DNA from: Arthrobacter sp. Alg241-R88
Lineage (GTDB): Bacteria > Actinomycetota > Actinomycetes > Actinomycetales > Micrococcaceae
Direction of reading: 5' to 3'
NCBI RefSeq assembly: GCF_900537115.1
Contig: NZ_UNRG01000001.1
Location: 559,121 to 623,120 of the forward strand
Length of the DNA: 64,000 bases
Shown: positions 57,580-64,000 of the stretch, piece after piece
How positions within the stretch are numbered: the first letter of the stretch is position 1
Layout of the letters: every line of letters begins with the position of its first letter
The notes under the pieces: generated by a model
What the model saw: the letters and a program-made list of their open reading frames with translations, nothing else
What the model was told of the DNA's origin: nothing
Databases searched by the model: none
Made by a program: the position numbers and the translations under genes

Positions 57580-58677
57580 ATGGACCAGGCCATGATCGAG
57601 TTTCAGAGCGTCACCAAGCAGTACCAGGGCGGGCAGCCGGCCGTGGACCAGCTCACCATGTCCATCAGCCCAGGTTCCATCACCGTCTTTGTGGGGCCCT
57701 CCGGCTGCGGGAAGACCACGTCGCTGCGCATGATCAACCGCATGGTCGAGCCCACCTCAGGCGTCATCACGGTAGCGGGCAAGGACGTCACCACCGTCCC
57801 GGCGCCGGAACTCCGCCGTTCCATGGGGTATGTGATGCAGTCCTCCGGACTTTTGCCGCACCGCTCGGTGCTGGACAACATCGCCACCGTGCCCAGGCTC
57901 AACGGCGTCTCCAAGTCCGACGCCAGGAAACGCGCCCAGGAACTGCTCGACGTCGTCGGCCTGGCCCCTTCCCTGGGGAAGCGCTACCCGTCGCAGCTCT
58001 CCGGCGGCCAGCAACAGCGCGTGGGCGTAGCCCGGGCCCTCGCCGCAGACCCGCCTGTCCTCCTGATGGATGAACCGTTCAGCGCCGTGGATCCCGTGGT
58101 CCGTGACGAGCTTCAGCAGGAACTCCTCAGGCTCCAGAAGGACTTGGCCAAAACCATCGTCTTTGTTACCCACGACATCGACGAGGCCACAACATTGGGC
58201 GACAAAGTGGCCGTCTTTGCCACCGGCGGCAAGCTCGCGCAGTATGCCACTCCGGAGGAGATCCTGAGGGCGCCCGCGAACGACTTCGTGGCCTCCTTCG
58301 TGGGGCGCGACCGCGGATTCCGCCACCTGGGATTTACGGCGTCCGACGGCGTCACCGTCCACCAGGTGCCGACGGTGGTCCGCGGTCCGGGCGGCAGCCT
58401 GGAGTCCAATCCCGCCGCCGGCTGGCAGCTCGTGGTGGATGCCGACGGGCATCCGCTCGGCTGGACCGGCCCCGGAACCGGTGCCGGACTGATTCCCGGC
58501 GGATCACTCTTCCGTCCCGGCGAGAGCCTGCGCCGTGCCCTTGATGCCGCCTTGTCCTCGCCGTCCGGCCTCGGCGTTGCCGTGGATTCGGACGGCCGGG
58601 TGCTCGGCGTCGTAAGGGGTGGCGAAGTCCTGGCCCTCATCGAAGAGGCCCGCCAGGTACGGCAGGCTGCGCTCTGA
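57580..58677 (+). CDS. Osmoprotectant ABC importer, ATPase subunit (OpuCA/ProV type)
   Basis: 365 residues. Walker [25 protein letters not shown], signature [16 protein letters not shown], Walker [14 protein letters not shown] and switch [11 protein letters not shown] all match the glycine-betaine/choline/carnitine subfamily. The C-terminal ~110 residues are CBS-like regulatory sequence, degenerate compared with OpuA. It couples ATP use to uptake by the two permeases that follow. The start of the permease overlaps its stop (TGATG at 58675-58679). Confidence 0.92.
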   Translation: MDQAMIEFQSVTKQYQGGQPAVDQLTMSISPGSITVFVGPSGCGKTTSLRMINRMVEPTSGVITVAGKDVTTVPAPELRRSMGYVMQSSGLLPHRSVLDNIATVPRLNGVSKSDARKRAQELLDVVGLAPSLGKRYPSQLSGGQQQRVGVARALAADPPVLLMDEPFSAVDPVVRDELQQELLRLQKDLAKTIVFVTHDIDEATTLGDKVAVFATGGKLAQYATPEEILRAPANDFVASFVGRDRGFRHLGFTASDGVTVHQVPTVVRGPGGSLESNPAAGWQLVVDADGHPLGWTGPGTGAGLIPGGSLFRPGESLRRALDAALSSPSGLGVAVDSDGRVLGVVRGGEVLALIEEARQVRQAAL

Positions 58678-59393
58678 TGCAGTGGTTCCTGGCCAACAGC
58701 GGCATGGTCCTGGAACGGGCCGGCCAGCACATGGTCCTTGCGCTGGTGCCCATGGTGCTGGGACTGGTGGTGGCCATCCCGCTGGCCCAGCTGGCGCGGC
58801 AGCATCCCGTGCTTCGCTCGGTGGTGCTCACGGCGTCGTCGCTGCTCTACACCATTCCCTCGCTGGCACTGTTCATCATTCTGCCAACGATCCTGGGGAC
58901 CAGGATCCTCGATCCACTCAATGTGGTGGTGGCCCTGACCATTTACGCGGTCGCCCTGCTGGTGCGGGCTGCTCTTGATGCCTTCGACTCAGTGGACGGG
59001 GACGTCAGCCAGGCCGCCGTCGCCATGGGGTACAAGCCGCTCGCCCGCTTCGTGCACGTGGACCTCCCGTTGTCCCTGCCCGTGCTCTTCGCCGGCCTGA
59101 GGGTTGTTTCCGTGAGCAATATTTCGCTTGTCAGCGTGGCCGCCCTGCTCGGAGTCGGCAACCTGGGCATGCTCTTCACCTCGGGTCTGCAGCGGGGCTT
59201 TGTGACGGAAATAGTGGTGGGCATCGTTGCCATCCTCGTCCTCGCACTGCTGATGGACGCCATTCTGGTCATCCTTGAGCGGCTGCTGACACCGTGGGAG
59301 CGGGCCGGCCAGCGGGGCAACCATGGGCGGGCCGGCACAGACAGGACTGATCCCGGCCGGCTGAGCCTTGCGCCAGCGGGAGGATCGACATGA
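58677..59393 (+). CDS. Osmoprotectant ABC importer, permease subunit 1
   Basis: 238 residues, about five to six helices. ALVPMVLGLVVAIPLAQLAR opens the domain, and the EAA-type coupling loop is AAVAMGYKPLARFVHVDLPLSLPVLFAG. The start overlaps the ATPase gene; the end overlaps the next permease by ATGA. It forms the channel with the next gene product. The last 25 residues are a hydrophilic tail. Confidence 0.91.
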   Translation: MQWFLANSGMVLERAGQHMVLALVPMVLGLVVAIPLAQLARQHPVLRSVVLTASSLLYTIPSLALFIILPTILGTRILDPLNVVVALTIYAVALLVRAALDAFDSVDGDVSQAAVAMGYKPLARFVHVDLPLSLPVLFAGLRVVSVSNISLVSVAALLGVGNLGMLFTSGLQRGFVTEIVVGIVAILVLALLMDAILVILERLLTPWERAGQRGNHGRAGTDRTDPGRLSLAPAGGST

Positions 59394-60136
59394 GCAACGT
59401 CTTCTCCGATACCTTCGCCTGGCTGGCCGACCCACGGCACTGGACCGGGAGCGCCGGTATTCCCGCACGATTGGGCGAGCACCTGCAGTACACGGGGCTC
59501 GTGATGCTGATCGCCACCGCAATCGCCGTCCCCGTCGGCCTCTACGTCGGCCACACGGGACGGGGGAGAGTGGCCATCGTGGCCCTTGCCGGTGCCCTGC
59601 GCGCCCTGCCCACACTCGGCCTGCTGACACTGTTTGTCCTGCTCGCCGGAATTGGCCTGATGCCTCCCGTCTGGGCGCTGGTGATCCTCACCGTGCCGCC
59701 CCTGCTGGCCGGTACCTATGCGGGCATCTCCAGCGTGGACCGCAACGTGGTGGACGCCGCCCGCGCCATGGGAATGACCGAACTTCAGGTCCTGTTCCGG
59801 GCGGAGCTGCCCAACGCCCTGACGGTGATGTTCGGCGGCTTCCGGACCGGTGTGCTCCAGGTGATCGCCACCGTATCAGTGGTGGCCTACATCAACCTGG
59901 GTGGCCTGGGCCGGTACCTGTTCGACGGGCTGGTCCTCAGCGACTTCCCGCAAATGCTGGGAGGATCGCTGCTGATCGCCGCGCTGGCCATCGGCGTCGA
60001 TCTTGTCCTCGCCCTCATCCAGAGGCTGTTCCTGTCATCAGGGGCCTCGAAGCAGTCCCACCGCGGCCAGCAGGCTGCGGTCGATCTCACCGTCCCCGTT
60101 GTTGCGGAGACTGTGGCACAAGGAGGTAAGTCATGA
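59390..60136 (+). CDS. Osmoprotectant ABC importer, permease subunit 2
   Basis: 248 residues. HLQYTGLVMLIATAIAVPVGLYVGH, IGLMPPVWALVILTVPPLLAGTYAGIS and the coupling loop AARAMGMTELQVLFRAELPNALTVMFGG are typical of OpuCB/CD permeases. Overlaps the previous permease by ATGA and the binding-protein gene by ATGA. The pair of permeases is expected for this family. Confidence 0.91.
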   Translation: MSNVFSDTFAWLADPRHWTGSAGIPARLGEHLQYTGLVMLIATAIAVPVGLYVGHTGRGRVAIVALAGALRALPTLGLLTLFVLLAGIGLMPPVWALVILTVPPLLAGTYAGISSVDRNVVDAARAMGMTELQVLFRAELPNALTVMFGGFRTGVLQVIATVSVVAYINLGGLGRYLFDGLVLSDFPQMLGGSLLIAALAIGVDLVLALIQRLFLSSGASKQSHRGQQAAVDLTVPVVAETVAQGGKS

Positions 60137-61095
60137 AAGAAAGCCGACCACAAGGTTTTGGCAGGCGGGCGTTCGGCGGCGTGGCCGCTGGAATTGGCCT
60201 GGCCATGGCGCTGTCCGCCTGCGGCGGATCGTCAGATCCGCTGAGCAACGCCCCGGCAACCAGCGGCACGGCGTCGGGGGGCGCCACGTCGCTGGTGATC
60301 GGTTCGGCGGACTTCCCGGAGAGCCAGATCATCGCTGAGCTGTATGCAGGGGCGCTCACGGCGGCCGGCGTCACCGCCACCACCAAACCGAACATTGGCT
60401 CCCGCGAGGTGTACTTCAAGGCTGTCCAGGACGGCTCGGTGGACGTGGTTCCGGACTACACCGGAAACCTGCTGCTGCATGTGGACAAGGAAGCCACAGA
60501 GGAATCGGCGGAAGACATCGCCAAGGCCCTGCCGGAGAAGCTGCCCGACGGCCTTGCGGTTGCGGAAGCTTCCAAGGCCGAAAACAAGGACGCCATGGTG
60601 GTCACCAAGGCAACCGCGGAGAAGTACCAGCTGAAGTCCATCGAGGACCTGGCCAAGGTCTGCAGCGAGATTGTGGTGGGAGCCCCGGCCACCTTTGCTG
60701 AGCGCGCCTACGGGCTGCCGGGCCTGAAGAGCAACTACAACTGCGAGCCCAAGAAGCTGGAGCCCTTTAGCGACGGCGGCGGTCCGGTGACGCTCAAGGC
60801 CCTGCTTGAAGACCAGGTGCAGGTGGCGGACATCTACACCACCACCCCGTCCATCACGGACAACGACCTTGTGGTCCTGGAGGACCCGAAGAACAACTTC
60901 ATTGCCCAGCAGGTCATCCCGCTGTACAACGAAGCAAAGATGACGGACAAGGCGAAGGAAGCGCTCAACTCTGTCTCCAGGATCCTCACTACCGAGGACC
61001 TGATCAACCTCAACCGTGCTGTCAGCGGCGACCAGAAGCAGGGTGCCAAGGAAGCGGCCGAGGCCTGGCTCAAGGACAAGGGCATCGTCAAGTAG
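60133..61095 (+). CDS. Osmoprotectant ABC importer, binding lipoprotein (OpuCC type)
   Basis: 320 residues. A Tat- or Sec-like signal with GRRAFGGVAAGIGLAMALSAC ends in lipobox LSAC (Cys30). The mature domain begins with LVIGSADFPESQIIAELYAGAL and has VVPDYTGNLL (ligand-pocket Tyr) and QVADIYTTTPSI, the OpuAC/ProX-type fold. It binds glycine betaine, choline or a related compound; the exact ligand is not readable. GGAGG lies before ATG 60133. Last gene of a four-gene operon, closed by the terminator at 61121-61166. Confidence 0.92.
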   Translation: MKESRPQGFGRRAFGGVAAGIGLAMALSACGGSSDPLSNAPATSGTASGGATSLVIGSADFPESQIIAELYAGALTAAGVTATTKPNIGSREVYFKAVQDGSVDVVPDYTGNLLLHVDKEATEESAEDIAKALPEKLPDGLAVAEASKAENKDAMVVTKATAEKYQLKSIEDLAKVCSEIVVGAPATFAERAYGLPGLKSNYNCEPKKLEPFSDGGGPVTLKALLEDQVQVADIYTTTPSITDNDLVVLEDPKNNFIAQQVIPLYNEAKMTDKAKEALNSVSRILTTEDLINLNRAVSGDQKQGAKEAAEAWLKDKGIVK

Positions 61096-61120
61096 GAGCC
61101 TGCTTACCTGCTGTGCCAGT

Positions 61121-61166
61121 ACGACGGCGGCTGCCGGACTTATCCACGTCCGGCAGCCGCCGTCGT
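61121..61166 (+). terminator. Terminator of the osmoprotectant operon
   Basis: A perfect 19-base stem (61121-61139 with 61148-61166; ACGACGGCGGCTGCCGGAC) and an 8-base loop. No U-run follows. Confidence 0.88.
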
Positions 61167-61257
61167 GGTGCCAAGGGCATTTCCTGCCGGCTGCGCCCGA
61201 CACCGGTGTGGCTGATGTCTCAGCGGAAGCGCATCCCTCCTGTGGCATATTTAGTGG

Positions 61258-62478
61258 ATGGCAGAATTCAAGCAGTCCACGAAGCTCAACAACGTCCTTT
61301 ACGACATCCGTGGACCAATCCTCCAGGCCGCCCAGCAGATGGAGGCGGAGGGGCACCGGATCCTCAAGCTGAACATCGGAAACCCGGCCCCGTTTGGATT
61401 CGAAGCGCCGGACGCCATCCTGGTGGACATGATCCGCCACCTGCCGCACGCCCAGGGCTACAGCGATTCCCGCGGCATATTCTCCGCACGTACCGCCGTC
61501 TCGCAGTATTACCAGACCCGCGGGATCCAGAACATCCACGTGGATGACATTTACCTGGGCAACGGGGTGAGCGAACTCATCACCATGTCCTTGATGGCCC
61601 TGCTCAATGATGGCGACGAAGTCCTGATCCCTACTCCTGACTACCCCTTGTGGACCGCATCCGTGGCACTCGCCAGCGGGAAGCCGGTCCATTACCTCTG
61701 CGACGAGGAATCCGGCTGGCAGCCTGACCTCGAGGACATGGAAGCCAAAATCACGCCGCGGACCAAGGGCATCGTGGTCATCAACCCGAACAACCCCACC
61801 GGCGCCGTCTACCCCGACGAGACGCTGAAGAAGATTGTGGCGCTTGCCGAGAAGCACGGACTGGTGATTTTCGCTGACGAAATTTACGAGAAGATCCTGT
61901 ACGAGGACGCAGTCCATGTGAACCTCGCCAAGCTCACTGGCGACCACGTCCTGTGCCTTACCTTCAGCGGCTTGTCCAAGGCTTACCGGGTGTGCGGCTA
62001 CCGCGCAGGCTGGATGGCCATCTCCGGTCCCAAGAAGGACGCAGCCGATTACCTTGAGGGCATCAGCCTCCTTGCCAACATGCGCCTCTGCGCCAACGTT
62101 CCTGCCCAGCACGCAATCCAGACGGCGCTCGGCGGCTACCAGAGCATCAACGACCTGATCCTGCCGGGCGGGCGACTCCTGGAGCAGCGGAACAAGGCCT
62201 ACGACATGCTGAACGCCATCCCCGGCGTGAGCACCCAGCAGGCACGCGGCGCCCTGTACCTCTTTCCCCGGCTGGACCCCGAGGTCTACCACATCCGGGA
62301 TGACGAGAAATTTGTCCTGGACCTCCTCCGGGAGCAGAAGATCCTGGTTTCCCATGGCCGCGCCTTCAACTGGGTACGCCCGGACCACTTCCGCATGGTC
62401 ACCCTGCCCAACGTCAAGGACATCGAAGAGGCTGTCGGGCGGATGGGGGACTTCCTAAGCAGGTATCAGGGGAACTAG
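61258..62478 (+). CDS. PLP aminotransferase, AlaA type
   Basis: 406 residues, class I/II fold. GIDRGEP-like LNIGNPAPFGFEAPD, NPNNPTGAVY and the PLP lysine in FSGLSKAYRVCGYRAGW match glutamate-pyruvate aminotransferases (AlaA), so it probably makes alanine or transfers amino groups to pyruvate. ATG 61258 is preceded at 6 bases by CATATT, a weak leaderless-type box. A 92-base gap separates it from the terminator of the previous operon. PPK2 follows after 52 bases. Confidence 0.9.
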   Translation: MAEFKQSTKLNNVLYDIRGPILQAAQQMEAEGHRILKLNIGNPAPFGFEAPDAILVDMIRHLPHAQGYSDSRGIFSARTAVSQYYQTRGIQNIHVDDIYLGNGVSELITMSLMALLNDGDEVLIPTPDYPLWTASVALASGKPVHYLCDEESGWQPDLEDMEAKITPRTKGIVVINPNNPTGAVYPDETLKKIVALAEKHGLVIFADEIYEKILYEDAVHVNLAKLTGDHVLCLTFSGLSKAYRVCGYRAGWMAISGPKKDAADYLEGISLLANMRLCANVPAQHAIQTALGGYQSINDLILPGGRLLEQRNKAYDMLNAIPGVSTQQARGALYLFPRLDPEVYHIRDDEKFVLDLLREQKILVSHGRAFNWVRPDHFRMVTLPNVKDIEEAVGRMGDFLSRYQGN

Positions 62479-62530
62479 CCTGTGGACACGGGCGATTCGG
62501 TCCCGTGAACCTTCGCGGAAAGGATTCCCA

Positions 62531-63385
62531 ATGGCCGGCGTCGTCCAGTTCGATCAGCACCCCTCCGAGACCCTTCGGGCGGGGGAGGGGTTCTCACTGG
62601 CAAACGTTGATCCCGACTCCACCCCCGGCTACAGCGGCAGCAAGGTAGACGGAAAGGCCCTCCTGGCGGACCTGGACGACGAGCTGGGCGAGCTGCAGGA
62701 AAAGCTGTTTGCCGAGTCGCGGTTCGGAGGCCGGAAGCGGATCCTGCTGATCCTGCAGGCAATGGACACCGCGGGCAAGGGCGGCATTGTCAACCACGTC
62801 ATGGCAGCCATGGACCCGCAGGGGGTCCAGTTCAAGGCGTTCAAAGCCCCGACGGACGAAGAAAAGTCCTACGACTTCCTATGGCGCATCGAGAAGGAAG
62901 TACCGGCCGCGGGAATGGTGGGCGTTTTCGACCGGTCCCACTACGAGGATGTGCTGATCCACCGCGTCCACGGCTGGACCAGCCCCGACGAGATCAAGCG
63001 ACGTTATGGGGCGATCAACGAGTTCGAGGCGCGCCTGCGGGACTCCGGGACGAAAGTCGTCAAGGTGATGCTCCACATCAGCGGCGAGGAGCAGAAGGCC
63101 CGGCTGCTGGCCCGGCTGGATGACCCCGCCAAGCACTGGAAGTACAGCCGGGGCGACCTCGATGAGCGGGCGTTCTGGGAGGACTATATGGATGCGTACC
63201 AGGCGGCCATCGATGTAACGAGCACCCCGGACGCGCCCTGGCACGTGGTTCCGGCCAACAAGAAGTGGTACGCCAGGATCGCCGTGCAGCAGCTGTTGCT
63301 GGGAGCTCTGGCCGGACTGAACCTTGAGTGGCCCAAGGCCGAGTTTGACGTCCCCACCGAGCGGGAGCTGATCCTCCGTTCCTGA
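62531..63385 (+). CDS. ppk2: Polyphosphate kinase 2
   Basis: 284 residues, single-domain PPK2. The Walker A-like LLILQAMDTAGKGGIVNHVM (73-92) and the Walker B/active-site GVFDRSHYEDVLIHRV, with RRYGAINEFEARLRDSG, are diagnostic. The enzyme uses polyphosphate to phosphorylate nucleoside mono- or diphosphates. GGAAAGGATT lies before ATG 62531. It converges with xseB, 4 bases apart. Confidence 0.93.
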   Translation: MAGVVQFDQHPSETLRAGEGFSLANVDPDSTPGYSGSKVDGKALLADLDDELGELQEKLFAESRFGGRKRILLILQAMDTAGKGGIVNHVMAAMDPQGVQFKAFKAPTDEEKSYDFLWRIEKEVPAAGMVGVFDRSHYEDVLIHRVHGWTSPDEIKRRYGAINEFEARLRDSGTKVVKVMLHISGEEQKARLLARLDDPAKHWKYSRGDLDERAFWEDYMDAYQAAIDVTSTPDAPWHVVPANKKWYARIAVQQLLLGALAGLNLEWPKAEFDVPTERELILRS

Positions 63386-63389
63386 CGCT

Positions 63390-63608
63390 TTACAGCGGCT
63401 GGTCGCGGGCAGCGGCCAGCCGCTTCCTGGCGCCTTCCAGCCATTCCTCGCACCGTGCAGCCAAGGCCTCGCCACGTTCCCACAGTGCCAGCGATTCCTC
63501 CAGGCTGGCTCCTCCGGCCTCCAGCCTGCCCACCACCGCGATGAGCTGCTCGCGGGCTTCCTCATAGCTCAGTGCTGCGACGTCGTTTCCTGGCTTTTGC
63601 TCAGTCAT
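63390..63608 (-). CDS. xseB: Exodeoxyribonuclease VII small subunit
   Basis: 72 residues, the normal size. [52 protein letters not shown] is the family helical hairpin. It forms a complex with XseA to degrade single-stranded DNA. The frame is open to 63770, but ATG 63608 starts the conserved part and overlaps the 3' end of xseA by 8 bases, as is common for this pair. Confidence 0.93.
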   Translation of the reverse strand: MTEQKPGNDVAALSYEEAREQLIAVVGRLEAGGASLEESLALWERGEALAARCEEWLEGARKRLAAARDQPL

Positions 63609-64000
63609 TGCGTTCTCCGGTTTCCGATATGTGCTGTTCAAGCCTGCCCGTGGACGTGGCGCCGAAGCGGCCTTCCGCAACCCGGACCGAGAGCGGTGTT
63701 CCCGCCGGCGCCTCCGCCGGGCGGCGCACCACGGCGTGCCCCGAGTTGGCGGAGCGTGCAGCCAGTGCATCGACGAGTTCGACGACGGCGTACCCCCGGT
63801 CGAGCGTCTTCTGCGGGGACAGCGCGCGTACCTGGGCCTTCAGGTGCTCCAGCTGGTCGGCAGCCCGCACCACCGTGGAGCTCACCGCCGCGGAGGACCG
63901 TCGGAGCAGCCGCTCAATCTCCTCGGAGCGGTTGGTCACCATGCCTTCGGGGGCAGCCATCACGGGCCTTGAGTGAAGGGATGCCAGGCGGTCCGATTCC
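63601..64000 (-). CDS. xseA: Exodeoxyribonuclease VII large subunit, C-terminal part
   Basis: The frame is open to the window edge (codon 63997-63999 reads Glu), so the 5' end is outside. The visible ~133 residues read [20 protein letters not shown] ... [24 protein letters not shown] ... [11 protein letters not shown], the XseA C terminus. Internal ATG/GTG codons near 63960 are not the start. It overlaps xseB by 8 bases. Confidence 0.92.
   Translation of the reverse strand, partial: ESDRLASLHSRPVMAAPEGMVTNRSEEIERLLRRSSAAVSSTVVRAADQLEHLKAQVRALSPQKTLDRGYAVVELVDALAARSANSGHAVVRRPAEAPAGTPLSVRVAEGRFGATSTGRLEQHISETGERND

Noticed and set aside
60232-62388. 718-codon minus-strand frame across the binding lipoprotein and aminotransferase genes
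   Set aside because: It spans two well-identified plus-strand genes and a terminator hairpin, so it is a shadow frame.

Overview
The window is 64 kb of high-GC chromosomal DNA from an actinobacterium, most likely a member of the Micrococcaceae (Arthrobacter or Pseudarthrobacter type). The inference rests on the mycothiol gene mshA, an actinobacterial inositol-phosphate synthase, CIRCE-controlled groES-groEL with a His-containing GroEL tail, the alr-tsaE-tsaB-rimI-tsaD order, many GTG starts and about 65-70 percent GC in most genes. It is almost entirely core genome: no prophage, insertion sequence, integrase, rRNA or CRISPR array was seen. One tRNA gene, tRNA-Ala(CGC), is present. No stretch over 300 bases lacks a gene.

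Layout. 1-8.5 kb: 3' end of ino1; a low-GC DUF559 nuclease-like gene bracketed by two copies of a palindrome; fhs; mshA; a GH4 glycosidase divergent from a PfkB kinase; an alpha/beta hydrolase. 8.5-12.65 kb: overlapping operon alr-tsaE-tsaB-rimI-tsaD (cell-wall D-alanine and tRNA t6A). 12.7-19.2 kb: YbdK-type ligase, NagZ-like GH3 lipoprotein, shikimate dehydrogenase-like protein, THUMP-like methyltransferase, small membrane protein, EamA exporter. 19.2-21.4 kb: groES-groEL with two CIRCE operators. 21.6-26.7 kb: two RibD-like reductases, ATP-dependent DNA ligase, acyltransferase-SGNH protein. 26.9-40 kb: the purine genes guaB, guaB3 and guaA, interrupted by an ABC exporter, a lower-GC operon carrying a WXG100 protein, glpD, an orphan PTS EIIA, SURF1 and a DUF3817 protein. 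40-44.2 kb: a 1371-residue helicase-like/nuclease protein with an altered Walker A motif. 44.2-48.9 kb: SAF-domain protein, an FmdB-type zinc ribbon with its own CIRCE operator, 5-FTHF cyclo-ligase, galU, a GNAT enzyme, a membrane protein, tRNA-Ala. 49-57.3 kb: corA, DUF1761, alternating Lrp/LysR regulators and MFS transporters, an N-acetylglucosamine kinase-like protein, pirin. 57.6-61.1 kb: a four-gene osmoprotectant ABC importer. 61.2-64 kb: AlaA-type aminotransferase, PPK2, xseB and the start-less xseA.

How it works together. The order alr-tsaE-tsaB-rimI-tsaD-groES-groEL-guaB-guaB3-guaA and the order fmdB/cyclo-ligase/galU/rimJ both resemble mycobacterial chromosomes, so the accessory candidates stand out as insertions: the DUF559-palindrome unit and the WXG100 operon. 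ino1 and mshA supply and use inositol phosphate for mycothiol. groES-groEL and fmdB share CIRCE operators, so they probably form one HrcA heat-shock regulon.

Most useful observations: (1) a near-perfect CIRCE upstream of the FmdB-type gene; (2) at least 18 genes carry a TAnnnT -10-like hexamer 6-7 bases before the start codon, implying widespread leaderless mRNAs and fixing several starts; (3) the palindrome family around the DUF559 gene; (4) the helicase-nuclease whose Walker A lysine is glutamine; (5) the WXG100 operon inserted between guaB and guaB3. All family assignments are by motif recognition from the translated sequence; no database search was run.
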